Part shown: positions 24,267 to 33,402 of the stretch, piece by piece
Layout of the letters: the number at the start of each line of letters is the position of its first letter
Position numbering within the stretch: the first letter of the stretch is position 1
NCBI GenBank assembly: GCA_966248875.1
Contig: CBINBI010000002.1
Coordinates: 54,447-118,446, forward strand
DNA from: Dokdonella_A sp966248875
GTDB lineage: Bacteria; Pseudomonadota; Gammaproteobacteria; Xanthomonadales; Rhodanobacteraceae
Reading direction: 5' to 3'
Length of the DNA stretch: 64,000 nucleotides
Translations under genes and position numbers: made by a program
Notes under the pieces: model-generated
Databases searched by the model: none
The model's input: the letters and a program-made list of their open reading frames with translations, nothing else
What the model was told of the DNA's origin: nothing

Positions 24267-26510
24267 ATGAAATTTGTCCACAAGACCCTCGGGTTGCTGC
24301 TCGCGAGCGTCGCCCTGAGCAGCTGCGGCGGGGGCGGCGGTGACGGCAACAGCTTCACCGGTCCGCCGCAAGCCAGCACGATCACGCTGACGCCGGCCGG
24401 CGGTTCGACCGTGCTGCCGCTCAACGTGGGCGGCGCTAGCCCGTGGTCGCCTGCTTCGCCGTACACGAACGAAGTGGACATCCACTGGACGAACCCGGAC
24501 GGCACGCCCGTGTCGGGCCACGACATCTCCTGCAGCGTGACCAATCTCTCCGTCATCAGCATTCACATCCTCGATGACGCGAGCACGCCGGATGACGAGT
24601 CGGCCGTGAACTGGGGCAACATCCAGGTGCACTCCGACACCGGCCACGCGATCTGCTGGGTGTTCTCGACCGGCCAGGCCGGCACCGCAACGCTGAACGT
24701 CGGCGGCGTCGATCCGAACACGGGCGCGACGATCTCGAAGTCGCTCACCTTCACCGTGCAGAACGCCGCGGGCGCACTGCCGGCATCCGTGCAGATGACG
24801 GCCCAGCCACCTGGCGTGTATTTCTCCGGATCCAACGGCAATCAGAACTCGGTGCTCTCGATCCAGGTGCTCGACGGCGGCGCGCAGCCCGTGCCGGATC
24901 CGTCCAGCGGCAACTCGGGCGCCGACAACGTGCTGCTCGAGATCGTCACCGATCCGAACGGCGGCGCGCGCCTGTCCGCGAACTCGGTCTCGGGCCCGGT
25001 GAGCGGCACGACCGTCGCGACGCACACCGTCAACGGCATCGCGACCGCGTCGTTCCAGGCCGGCAGCGTGCAGGGGCCGATCCAGGTCCGCGCGACGGCC
25101 GACCGCTCCGACAACAACGTCACGAACGGCGTCGCCGATCCCGTGTCGACGACGTTCTCCGTCATCGTCTCGGACGGCAAGCTCTTCAGCCTCCAGATCA
25201 CCTCGCCGAACGTCAACGCGATTATCGCGAACTCGGTTTCGGGCGAAGTGACCACGGACGAGAACGGCATTCCGCCGGATCCCGATGCGACCTACAGTCT
25301 GACCGTCAGCGCACTCGCGACCGACCGTCAGGGCAATCCGGTGCTGCCCGGCACGGCGATCCACTTCGGCTCGATCGACGAGCCGGCCGGCGCGTTCGAC
25401 GCCGGCCCCACGGCGAACCGCTTCGTGCTCTCCGGCGGCAATGGCAATCCGGCCGAAGGCGGCACGCTGTTCACCGCGCCGGACGGCCAGTTCCTCACGG
25501 CCGGCGGCGGCGCAGGCCCGGGCGATGCGCTGATCGTCTTCGGCAAGACGCAGCACGGCGCGCCCGCAGGCAACGAAGACCTCGAAAGCGCGGTCCCCGT
25601 CGCGTCCGTGAACAGCCAGACCAGCCTCACCGTCAGCGCGCCGTTCAACCGCAACGACACGACCGGCACGATGGTAGACAATGGCTCCGTGCTGCCGTAC
25701 GTCATCGGTCGCTCGAACCACGGCAACATCACGGCGACCGCCACCACCAACGAGATCGGTGTCGCTCACGCGACGCTGAACTACACGGCGTCCACGCTCG
25801 GCCACATCGTCGCGATGTGGGCACAGGGCGACGGTATTGACACCGTCACCGGCGGCGCGCGTCGCGTCACCGACGCCGTGGAGCTGATCTATCCCGGCAT
25901 CGCCCCGGCGAATCTCACGGCGTTCCCGAATCCGATCCAGGGCAACACGCCGCAGCCGGTCATCGTCACCGTCTGCCTGTCCGATGCACTGTCGTCGCCG
26001 ATCCAGGGCATTCCGATCGCGTTCCAGCTGCAGCTCGGCGGCGGCACCGGCAGCGTCGACGGCAATGGCCTGTCGGGCACGCTGGACAACCTCACCGGGC
26101 CCGACGGCTGCGTCAACGCGAGCGTCACGACCAGCGGCGTGCCGCCGGGCGCGGACGGCATCGCGGGCACGCTCGTGTTCGGCGTCGGCGGCGCGACGGC
26201 CGAAGTCGACATCATCGTCGAGCTCGCGTTCCTGCAGGCTTCGCCGCGCCAGGTGTGCCCGGGCGGACTGGTCAACATCACCGCGATCTCGTCGACCGGG
26301 GGCCCCGCCAGCGGCGTGCCGATCACCGGCTGCGGCAGCACGACGCCGGCTTCGGCTGTCACCGGCCAGACCGGTACGGCGTCGTTCCGCATCAATGAGG
26401 ATGCTCCGGAGGGTGAGTGCACCTTCAGCGCGGACGGGTTCGGCCTCAGTGTGTCCGTGCAGGTCGGCGGCGTGGAGACCAGCCCGCCCTGTGCCGATCC
26501 GTCGGACTGA
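24267..26510 (+). CDS. Large Ig-like-repeat outer-membrane lipoprotein
   Basis: The ATG at 24267 gives a lipoprotein signal MKFVHKTLGLLLASVALSSC with Cys at residue 20, then a Gly-rich linker. The frame is open to 24186 but that part is not signal-like. The 747-residue product is almost all beta-type sequence rich in Gly, Thr, Ser, Asn and Asp, with repeated segments of the bacterial Ig-like (Big_1/invasin) type, for example LSIQVLDGGAQPVPDPSSGN, VTVCLSDALSSPIQGIPIAF and the C-terminal VNITAISSTGGPASGVPITG. No catalytic domain is seen. An extracellular or periplasmic adhesin/stalk role is inferred. The nearest genes are the pil operon upstream and a terminator-like hairpin downstream. Confidence 0.8.
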   Translation: MKFVHKTLGLLLASVALSSCGGGGGDGNSFTGPPQASTITLTPAGGSTVLPLNVGGASPWSPASPYTNEVDIHWTNPDGTPVSGHDISCSVTNLSVISIHILDDASTPDDESAVNWGNIQVHSDTGHAICWVFSTGQAGTATLNVGGVDPNTGATISKSLTFTVQNAAGALPASVQMTAQPPGVYFSGSNGNQNSVLSIQVLDGGAQPVPDPSSGNSGADNVLLEIVTDPNGGARLSANSVSGPVSGTTVATHTVNGIATASFQAGSVQGPIQVRATADRSDNNVTNGVADPVSTTFSVIVSDGKLFSLQITSPNVNAIIANSVSGEVTTDENGIPPDPDATYSLTVSALATDRQGNPVLPGTAIHFGSIDEPAGAFDAGPTANRFVLSGGNGNPAEGGTLFTAPDGQFLTAGGGAGPGDALIVFGKTQHGAPAGNEDLESAVPVASVNSQTSLTVSAPFNRNDTTGTMVDNGSVLPYVIGRSNHGNITATATTNEIGVAHATLNYTASTLGHIVAMWAQGDGIDTVTGGARRVTDAVELIYPGIAPANLTAFPNPIQGNTPQPVIVTVCLSDALSSPIQGIPIAFQLQLGGGTGSVDGNGLSGTLDNLTGPDGCVNASVTTSGVPPGADGIAGTLVFGVGGATAEVDIIVELAFLQASPRQVCPGGLVNITAISSTGGPASGVPITGCGSTTPASAVTGQTGTASFRINEDAPEGECTFSADGFGLSVSVQVGGVETSPPCADPSD

Positions 26511-26534
26511 TCGCGTCACAAATGGACTCGTACC

Positions 26535-26558
26535 GGAGGGCCGCTGATGCGGCCCTCC
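26535..26558 (+). terminator. Hairpin after the Ig-repeat lipoprotein gene
   Basis: Perfect 9-bp stem GGAGGGCCG (26535-26543) / CGGCCCTCC (26550-26558), six-base loop, followed by GCGTTT. Intrinsic terminator with a poor T tract. Confidence 0.65.
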
Positions 26559-26629
26559 GCGTTTGCAGTGGGCGGCCGGCTGGCATTTAAGATGCAGGCA
26601 AGCCCGGGATCACCCCGGGGGAGATCGCC

Positions 26630-27793
26630 ATGTCCGGCCATCGCGCCGAAATCCGTGCCGGCAGCACCATCTTCGCCGAGAACGATCCGCCGACCACCGC
26701 ATTCCTGATCGAGCGCGGCGAGATCGAGGTCTCGACGGTTCAGCGCGGCGAGCGCACGATCCTGGGCCATCTCGGCCCGGGCATGCTGCTGGGCGAAATG
26801 GCGGTCATCGACAACTCGCCGCGCACCGCGACCGCGCGCGCGATCACCGACTGCGTGCTCACGCCGATCGACCGCCGCCAGTTCGCCGAGCGGCTAGCAG
26901 CCGCCGATCCCGTCGTGCGCGCGCTGCTCATGAGCCAGCTCACACGCTACCGTTCGGCGCTCGCCACGCTCACCGGCGACGAGCCCGACGTGTTCGCGCC
27001 GGTCGACGGTTCCGAGCCGCGCGCCGACGCGGGCGCGTTCGACAAGATCCGCCTCGAAAGCGAACTGCGCGCTGCGCTCGACCGCGGCGAGCTCGAAGTG
27101 CGCATCCAGCCGATCGAGGAAATCATCAGCGGCAATATCGCGGGTTACGAGGCGCTGGTGCGCTGGAATCATCCGGAGCGCGGCTGGGTCTCGCCGGCCG
27201 AATTCATCCGCCTCGCCGAGGAAACCTCGCTGATCCTGCCGGTCGGCGACTACGTGCTCGCCCGTGTCTGCGACATGCTCGCCGAGTTCCGCCGCCGCGG
27301 CGTGAAGCCGCTGCCGTTCATCGCGCTCAACGTGTCGGCGCGCCAGCTCGACGATCCGCGCCTCGTCGAGCGCGTGCTCGCCGAACTGAAGAAACGCAAT
27401 CTCGCGCCGGATCGCCTCAAGATCGAAATCACCGAAAGCCTCGTGCTCGATCACGCGCGCATCGCCGAGGTGCTGGCGCGCTGTCACGCCGCCGGCATGC
27501 ACGTGGCGCTCGACGATTTCGGCACCGGCTATTCGAATCTCGGCCCGCTGCTGACGCTCGATTTCGATCAGATCAAGCTGGATCAGAGCTTCGTGCGGGC
27601 GCTGGACCGCCCGCGCGGCGTGGCGATGGTCGGCGTCATCGTCGCGATGGCGCGCGCGCTCGACTGCAACCTGGTCGCCGAAGGCGTCGAGAAGCGCGAG
27701 CAGCGCGAGATACTGCACCGGCTCGGCTGCCGCTACGCGCAGGGCTGGCTGGTCGGCAAGCCGCTCACGCTGGCCGAGGCGCTGAACGCCTGA
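26630..27793 (+). CDS. Cyclic-nucleotide-binding domain/EAL c-di-GMP phosphodiesterase
   Basis: Predicted cytoplasmic phosphodiesterase hydrolysing c-di-GMP under control of a ligand domain. Residues 5-115 form a cNMP-binding fold (LIERGEIEVSTVQRG, GMLLGEMAVIDNSPRTATAR). The EAL domain (about 135-387) keeps the catalytic residues: YEALVRWNHP, ALNVSARQL, KIEITESLV, HVALDDFGTGYSNLGP, DQIKLDQSF, AEGVEKREQ and QGWLVGKP. There is no GGDEF domain. Length is 387 aa. SD-like GGGGGAGA precedes the ATG. It stands alone between the lipoprotein gene and moxR. Confidence 0.9.
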   Translation: MSGHRAEIRAGSTIFAENDPPTTAFLIERGEIEVSTVQRGERTILGHLGPGMLLGEMAVIDNSPRTATARAITDCVLTPIDRRQFAERLAAADPVVRALLMSQLTRYRSALATLTGDEPDVFAPVDGSEPRADAGAFDKIRLESELRAALDRGELEVRIQPIEEIISGNIAGYEALVRWNHPERGWVSPAEFIRLAEETSLILPVGDYVLARVCDMLAEFRRRGVKPLPFIALNVSARQLDDPRLVERVLAELKKRNLAPDRLKIEITESLVLDHARIAEVLARCHAAGMHVALDDFGTGYSNLGPLLTLDFDQIKLDQSFVRALDRPRGVAMVGVIVAMARALDCNLVAEGVEKREQREILHRLGCRYAQGWLVGKPLTLAEALNA

Positions 27794-27911
27794 CCGCCGG
27801 CGGTCCGCCGCGGCAAAACTTCCGCGCCCCCGCGCTGTCTCAGGCGGGCGCGCCCCTCGTGCCGGACGGCACATCCGGCCGTGCGATCATTGCGCCAGAC
27901 TCCCTCGAACC

Positions 27912-28898
27912 ATGGACATGCCCGAACCGACCACGGCCTCCGCGGCCTTCGCAACGCTCCGTGCCGAGCTTGGCCAGTGCATCATCGGCCAGGAGGCGCT
28001 GATCGACCGTCTCCTCATCGCGCTGCTCGCCGACGGGCATCTCCTCGTCGAAGGCGCGCCCGGCCTCGCCAAGACGACCGCGATCAAGGAGCTCGCGGCG
28101 CGCATCGAGGGCGACTTCCACCGTGTGCAGTTCACGCCCGACCTGCTGCCGGCCGATCTCACCGGCACCGAGATCTACCGGCCGCAGACCGCAAGCTTCG
28201 AATTCCAGCGCGGGCCGATTTTCCACAATTTGATCCTTGCCGACGAAGTCAACCGCGCGCCTGCAAAGGTTCAGTCGGCGATGCTCGAAGCCATGGCCGA
28301 GCGCCAGGTGACGGTCGGCCGCGACACCTATGCCTTGCCCGCGCTGTTTCTGGTCATGGCGACGCAGAACCCGATCGAGCAGGAGGGCACATATCCGCTG
28401 CCCGAGGCACAGCTCGACCGCTTCCTGCTGCATGTGCGCATCGACTACCCGCAGGCCGCCGCCGAGGCGGCGATCCTGAAGCTCGCGCGCGAGCGCGCAC
28501 GCGAAGCGCTCGCGGCACCGGAGCCGCCGTCGCGCATCGTGAGCCAGGCGCAGGTATTCGCCGCGCGTGCGGCCGTGCTCGCGCAGCACCTCGCGCCGCA
28601 GCTCGAGGAGTACATCGTCCAGCTCGTGCTCGCGACGCGCGAGCCCGCGCGCTACGGCGACGAGCTCGGGCGCTGGGTCGCCTACGGCGCGAGCCCGCGC
28701 GGCACGATCGCCCTCGACCGCTGCGCGCGTGCGCACGCCTGGCTCGTCGGCCGTGATTACGTCACTCCTGAGGATGTGCACGCGATCGCCGCCGACGTGC
28801 TGCGCCATCGCGTGCTGCTGAGCTACGAGGCGGAAGCCGAAGGCGTCAACTCGGATCGTGTCGTCGCGATGCTGCTCGAAAAGGTGCCGTTGCCGTGA
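27912..28898 (+). CDS. MoxR family AAA ATPase
   Basis: Chaperone-like AAA+ ATPase of the MoxR group, thought to activate or assemble partner proteins carrying VWA domains. Walker A is EGAPGLAKTTAI (about residues 46-57), Walker B LILADEVNRAPAKVQSAMLE, sensor 1 FLVMATQNPIEQEGTYPLPE. Length is 328 aa. It heads the bat operon (DUF58, DUF4381, BatA, BatB/C, BatD). It is separated from the DUF58 gene only by a GGGATT repeat element. Confidence 0.93.
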   Translation: MDMPEPTTASAAFATLRAELGQCIIGQEALIDRLLIALLADGHLLVEGAPGLAKTTAIKELAARIEGDFHRVQFTPDLLPADLTGTEIYRPQTASFEFQRGPIFHNLILADEVNRAPAKVQSAMLEAMAERQVTVGRDTYALPALFLVMATQNPIEQEGTYPLPEAQLDRFLLHVRIDYPQAAAEAAILKLARERAREALAAPEPPSRIVSQAQVFAARAAVLAQHLAPQLEEYIVQLVLATREPARYGDELGRWVAYGASPRGTIALDRCARAHAWLVGRDYVTPEDVHAIAADVLRHRVLLSYEAEAEGVNSDRVVAMLLEKVPLP

Positions 28899-28902
28899 AG
28901 AT

Positions 28903-29014
28903 CCGGGATTCGGGATTGGAGATTCGGGATTCGGACGGCACGTGACCCGATCGGAGCCCGACAAGCGCAAATCACGTCTTTCTCGAATCCCCAATCCCGA
29001 ATCCCGAATTCCCG
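28903..29014. repeat. GGGATTCGG-type inverted repeat, copy B, inside the bat operon
   Basis: Begins CCGGGATTCGGGATTGGAG and ends with the complementary GAATCCCGAATTCCCG. It fills nearly the whole gap between moxR and the DUF58 gene, so the operon transcript must carry the hairpin. Confidence 0.85.
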
Positions 29015-29020
29015 CTCCAA

Positions 29021-29938
29021 ATGAATCCCACCCGCGTCGCCCTCGACGAGCTGCTCGCACTTTCCGCCGTCGCGCACGGCGCCAGCCTCGCACGCAGCCG
29101 GCGCAGCCCCGCGCTTCGGGCAGGCGGCCACGCATCGCGCTGGCGCGGGCGCGGCGTCGACTTCCGCGAGTCGCGCATCTATCTGCCGGGCGACGAGATC
29201 CGCCACATGGACTGGCGCGTCACCGCGCGCAGCGGCACGCCGCATACGAAGGTGTTCCAGGAAGAGCGCGAGCAGGGCCTGCTGCTCGTCATGGATCAGA
29301 ATCCCGGCATGCGCTTCGGCACGCGCGTGCGCTTCAAGAATGTTCAAGCCGCGCGCGCGGCGGCGCTGCTCGCGTGGATGTCCGCAGCCGCCGGCGATCG
29401 CGTCGGCGCGCTCGGCTTCGGCGGCGGCGTGAACGGCGAAGTGAAACCCGCGGGCGGACGCCGCGGCGTGCTGCGCGTCTTGCGAGCGCTCCGCGACTGG
29501 GACGCGGCAGCCGATCCCGTGCGCAACGAGGCGCTCTCCACCGGCCTCGTCCGCGTGCGGCGTCTGCTCCGGCCCGGCATGCGCATGATCCTTCTTACGG
29601 ACGGCTTCAGCGCCGACGCAGACGCCGCGCAACTGCTGCCGCAGCTCGCCGGCCGCCATGACATCTCGGTCGTGCTGCTGCGCGACGCGCTCGAGCTCGC
29701 GCCGCCACCGCCCGGGCGCTACGCGCTGCACCTCGGCAGCACGCGCCGCGTGCTCGACTTCGGCGATGCGTCGGTGCGCAGCGCCTGGACGCAGCGCTTC
29801 TCCGAGGCGCGCGAGCGGCTGCGCCGCGAGTGCCAGCGCGCGGGTGTGCGCGTGCTCGACCTCGACGGTCACGCGGACCTGCGCCGTGCTCTCGCGCCGC
29901 TGCTGGCGCGCACCCGTCTTTCGGCAGGTGCCGCATGA
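29021..29938 (+). CDS. DUF58 domain protein of the bat operon
   Basis: DUF58/VWA-like partner of MoxR. The family motif is seen as ESRIYLPGDEIRHMDWRVTA (about residues 49-68). A following Rossmann-like beta strand LLLVMDQNPGM stands where VWA proteins have DxSxS and is degenerate. Length is 305 aa. The ATG at 29021 comes seven bases after the repeat element with no clear Shine-Dalgarno. The stop overlaps the DUF4381 start (ATGA). Confidence 0.9.
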   Translation: MNPTRVALDELLALSAVAHGASLARSRRSPALRAGGHASRWRGRGVDFRESRIYLPGDEIRHMDWRVTARSGTPHTKVFQEEREQGLLLVMDQNPGMRFGTRVRFKNVQAARAAALLAWMSAAAGDRVGALGFGGGVNGEVKPAGGRRGVLRVLRALRDWDAAADPVRNEALSTGLVRVRRLLRPGMRMILLTDGFSADADAAQLLPQLAGRHDISVVLLRDALELAPPPPGRYALHLGSTRRVLDFGDASVRSAWTQRFSEARERLRRECQRAGVRVLDLDGHADLRRALAPLLARTRLSAGAA

Positions 29939-30468
29939 ACGCGCCGGCCGGTCCCGATCTGCGCGATATCCACCTGCCGCCGGCGCCGTCGTGGTGGCCG
30001 CCGGCTCCGGGCTGGTGGATCGTCGCGCTGATCGTGCTGGCCGCCGCAGTCGCCGGCGCATGGGTGCTGCTCCTTCGTTGGCGGGAACGGCGCTGGCGGC
30101 AGCGCGTTGCCACCGAGCTCGACCGCATTGCAGCGACGCACGCCGCACAACCCGATCCCGTGCGCCTCGCCGCCGATGTCTCGCAACTGCTGCGCCGCGC
30201 GTCACTTCTGATCGAGCCCGGCGCCGCATCGCTGTACGGAGAAGCCTGGCTCGAATTCCTCGACGAGCGGATGGCGTCGGACGGCAACGGAACGAAGAAG
30301 CGCACCGGTGCGACGCACTTCCGTTCGGAGGTGGGGCGCGCATTGATCGACGCTCCGTACCGCCGCGCCGGCGACGATGACGCGCCGTCGGTCGACGCCA
30401 CGGCGTTGCTGGCGCTCGCCCGCGACTGGTTGAAGCGCGCACTGCCACGAGGGCGCAGCCATGTTTGA
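29935..30468 (+). CDS. DUF4381 family membrane protein of the bat operon
   Basis: Small bitopic protein commonly found between the DUF58 and BatA genes. The Pro/Trp-rich N-terminus (IHLPPAPSWWPPAPGWW) leads into one transmembrane helix (about residues 29-48), then an Arg-rich cytoplasmic domain with LLRRASLLIEPGAASLYGEA and EWLEFLD-like AWLEFLDERM. Length is 177 aa. Start by ATGA overlap at 29935. It overlaps the next gene by eight bases. The molecular role is unknown. Confidence 0.85.
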   Translation: MNAPAGPDLRDIHLPPAPSWWPPAPGWWIVALIVLAAAVAGAWVLLLRWRERRWRQRVATELDRIAATHAAQPDPVRLAADVSQLLRRASLLIEPGAASLYGEAWLEFLDERMASDGNGTKKRTGATHFRSEVGRALIDAPYRRAGDDDAPSVDATALLALARDWLKRALPRGRSHV

Positions 30469-31483
30469 GCTCGCCTGGCCATGGCTGCTCGCCGCGCTGC
30501 CGCTGCCGCTGATTGCGGCCCGCCTGCTGCCGCGCGCGCCGGGGTGGATCGCGACCGCGCTGCACCTTCCGCACACCGGTTTCGTGCTGCCGCAGGAGGC
30601 CGATCTCTCGACGGTACCGCGCTTGCGCACCGCGTTCGCGCTGCTCGGCTGGGTGCTGCTCGTGTTCGCCGCCGCGCGCCCGCAATGGCTCGGTCCGCCC
30701 GAGGACGTGCCGCGTTCGGGGCGCGACCTGATGCTCGCCATCGACACCTCCGGCAGCATGAGCATCGAGGACATGCAGCTCGGCGGCCCGACGAATGCGG
30801 TGCCGCGTTTCGCGGCGATCCAGGCGATCGCCAGCGATTTCGTCAAGCGGCGCACCGGCGATCGCGTCGGCCTCATCCTGTTCGGTACGCGCGCGTACCT
30901 GCTGGTGCCGCTGACCTTCGATCTCAAGACGGTCGGCAGGCAGCTCGCCGACGCGACGATCGGGCTCGCCGGGCGCGAGACGGCGATCGGCGACGCGCTT
31001 GGCCTCGCGGTGAAGCGGCTGCGCGAGCGGCCGCAGGATCAGCGCGTGCTGATCCTGCTCACCGACGGCGTCAACACGGCCGGAGAGCTCGATCCGCGCA
31101 AGGCGATCGAACTCGCGGCAGCGAACAACGTGCGCGTCTACACCATCGGCATCGGTGCAGAGGCGTTGCGTGTCAACAGCCTGTTCGGCAGCCGCGTCGT
31201 CAATCCGTCGGCCGACCTCGACGAAGCCATGCTGAAGCGCATGGCCGAGGCGACCGGCGGACACTACTTCCGCGCGCGCAACAGCGACGAGCTGGCCGAC
31301 GTCTACCGCACGCTCGATCAACTGGAACCGGTCGCCGACACGAAGGAAAGCCTGCGCCCGATCGACGAGCTGTACTGGATGCCGCTCGCGGCTTCGCTCG
31401 CGGCCGCCGCGCTCGCGTTTCTCCTGCCCGGCTGGCGCCTGCGTGCGCCGCGCGCGATGGCTCCGACACTGGCCCGACGATGA
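30461..31483 (+). CDS. batA: VWA-domain membrane protein BatA
   Basis: Aerotolerance-type protein with N-terminal helices (residues 5-20 and about 55-72), a VWA domain and a C-terminal helix. The MIDAS motif is intact: LAIDTSGSMSIEDM (DxSxS), with the Thr in the AGRETAIGDAL segment and LLTDGVNTAGE. Length is 340 aa. Predicted to work with BatB/C and BatD in an envelope complex driven by MoxR. It overlaps both neighbours, so the operon is tightly coupled. Confidence 0.9.
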   Translation: MFELAWPWLLAALPLPLIAARLLPRAPGWIATALHLPHTGFVLPQEADLSTVPRLRTAFALLGWVLLVFAAARPQWLGPPEDVPRSGRDLMLAIDTSGSMSIEDMQLGGPTNAVPRFAAIQAIASDFVKRRTGDRVGLILFGTRAYLLVPLTFDLKTVGRQLADATIGLAGRETAIGDALGLAVKRLRERPQDQRVLILLTDGVNTAGELDPRKAIELAAANNVRVYTIGIGAEALRVNSLFGSRVVNPSADLDEAMLKRMAEATGGHYFRARNSDELADVYRTLDQLEPVADTKESLRPIDELYWMPLAASLAAAALAFLLPGWRLRAPRAMAPTLARR

Positions 31484-33402
31484 GCGCGCTCGCAGAGTTC
31501 CATTTCCTGCGCCCGCTGTGGCTGCTGCTCCTGCTGGCAGCGCCGGCGTTCTGGCTGCTGCGCCGGCGTGGCCGCGCGGACGCGGGTGCCTGGCGCAGCG
31601 CGATCGACGCGCATCTCCTGCCGCATCTCATCGAGCGCATCGACGCGGGCTCGGGCCGCGCCGGCATCGTGCTGGCGATCGCGTTGTGGACGCTCGCCTG
31701 CGTCGCGCTCGCCGGCCCCGCGTGGGAGCGCGAGCCGATGCCGCTCTATCGCAACCAGGCCGCGCGGGTGCTCGCGCTGGAGCTTTCCGCAACGATGATG
31801 GCGCAGGACGAGAAGCCGAGCCGGTTCGAGCGCGCGCGCTACAAGCTCGTCGACATTCTCGAGCGCAGCAAGGACTACCAGACCGCGCTGATCGGCTACG
31901 CCGGCGAGGCCTACGTCGCCGCGCCACTGACGGACGACATCGGCACGGTGCGCAATCTCGTCGACGCGCTCGATCCGTCGACGATGCCGGTCGCCGGCAA
32001 TCGCGCGGCGGGAGCGATCGCCGAAGCGCAGAAGCTCATCGAGCAGGCCGGCATGCACACCGGCGACATCATCCTGCTGGCCGACAGCGCCGACGCTGCC
32101 GCCATCGCGGCCGCGCGCAAGGCGCGCGCGAGCGGCATCACCGTGTCGGTGCTCGGCATCGGCAGCACCGCCGGCGCGCCGGTCGCACTCGCGCAGGGCG
32201 ATTTTCTCAAAGACGACAAGGGGAACGTCATCATCGCGCGCCGCGACGATGCGAGCCTGGCCGCGGTAGCCGAAGCCGGCGGCGGGCGCTATGCGACGCT
32301 GAGCGCCGATTCGCGCGACATCGACACGCTGCTCGTCGACCGCGCGAGCGCCGCGTCGAGGCATGCCGACGAGCCTGCCGCTTCAGACGATCTCGCCACG
32401 AGCACGCGCTGGCGCGACCGCGGACCATGGCTCCTCCTGGTTCTGGTGCCGCTCGCCGCTTTTGCGTTCCGGCGCGGCTGGCTGATGGCGATCGGGCTGG
32501 TTCTCTTCGCGCCTTTGCCGCGCGCGGAGGCGGCATCGTTCAAGGATCTCTGGCTCCGTTCCGATCAGCAGGCCGCAGCGGCGCTGGCCGAGGGCGACGC
32601 GAAACGCGCGGCCGAGGTCGCGCGCTCGCCGGACTGGCACGGCACTGCGGCGTTCCGCGCGGGCGACTACGAAGCAGCCGCGACCGACTATGCCAGCGTG
32701 CAGAACGCCGACGGCGCGTACAACCTCGGCAACGCACTCGCCAAGCTCGGCCGCTACGAAGAGGCGATCGCGGCCTACGATCGCGCCCTGCAGCTTCAGC
32801 CTGACATGGAAGACGCGAAGGCGAACAAGGCTGCGGTCGAGGACTGGCTGAAACGCCAGCCGAACAAGCAGGATCCATCGCAGGGCAAGAAATCGAAGTC
32901 CGGCGATTCGCAGGACAAGAAGAACGCTCGAGATCAAAACCCGGAGGCAGGGAAGGATCAGGAACAGCAGCAATCCGGCGAACAGAATCAGGATCAGGAG
33001 CAACACGACTCTTCGAAATCGGACAGCGAAGAAGGCGAAGACAAGGAGCGGGGCGGCGGCTCGCAGCAGAATGCGGGCGGCGACGAGAAGGACGCGTCGC
33101 CCGGCACGAAGGGCGAAACCTCCGAGCCGCAGTCGCCGTCCGATCCCGCCGAAGGCAAGCCGAGCAGCGCGCAGCAGGAGGCGCTGTCGCGCGCGATCGA
33201 CCGTTCCCTCGCGTCCGGCGACAAGGAGGCGAAGAACGACAAGCCGACGGCCGCGGTCGAAGAAGACGATGCGACACAGGAAAAGCGGCAGGCGCTGGAA
33301 CACCTGCTGCAGCGCGTGCCGGACGATCCCGGCGGCCTCTTGCGCCGCAAGTTCCTGCTCGAGCATCAGCGCCGTCAACAGCGCGGAGACGACAACGGAT
33401 GA
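31480..33402 (+). CDS. BatB/BatC fusion: VWA domain plus TPR and charged tail
   Basis: The ATG at 31480 overlaps the batA stop. Residues 1-330 form a BatB-like part: membrane helices and a VWA domain whose MIDAS is degenerate (LALELSATMMAQDE, with Glu for the first Asp and no second Ser). A third helix region follows (about 315-345). Residues 350-465 contain TPR units (YNLGNALAKLGRYEEAIAAY), as in BatC. The remaining 175 residues are a highly charged, Gln/Lys/Glu/Asp-rich disordered tail with repeats such as DQEQQQSGEQNQDQEQ. Length is 640 aa. A fused BatB-BatC is known in gammaproteobacteria. Confidence 0.88.
   Translation: MSALAEFHFLRPLWLLLLLAAPAFWLLRRRGRADAGAWRSAIDAHLLPHLIERIDAGSGRAGIVLAIALWTLACVALAGPAWEREPMPLYRNQAARVLALELSATMMAQDEKPSRFERARYKLVDILERSKDYQTALIGYAGEAYVAAPLTDDIGTVRNLVDALDPSTMPVAGNRAAGAIAEAQKLIEQAGMHTGDIILLADSADAAAIAAARKARASGITVSVLGIGSTAGAPVALAQGDFLKDDKGNVIIARRDDASLAAVAEAGGGRYATLSADSRDIDTLLVDRASAASRHADEPAASDDLATSTRWRDRGPWLLLVLVPLAAFAFRRGWLMAIGLVLFAPLPRAEAASFKDLWLRSDQQAAAALAEGDAKRAAEVARSPDWHGTAAFRAGDYEAAATDYASVQNADGAYNLGNALAKLGRYEEAIAAYDRALQLQPDMEDAKANKAAVEDWLKRQPNKQDPSQGKKSKSGDSQDKKNARDQNPEAGKDQEQQQSGEQNQDQEQHDSSKSDSEEGEDKERGGGSQQNAGGDEKDASPGTKGETSEPQSPSDPAEGKPSSAQQEALSRAIDRSLASGDKEAKNDKPTAAVEEDDATQEKRQALEHLLQRVPDDPGGLLRRKFLLEHQRRQQRGDDNG

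Noticed and set aside
24072..26519. 815-codon minus-strand frame covering the Ig-repeat lipoprotein gene
   Set aside because: Composition is Arg/Asp/Val-rich without domains, while the plus strand has a lipobox signal peptide and Ig-like modules.
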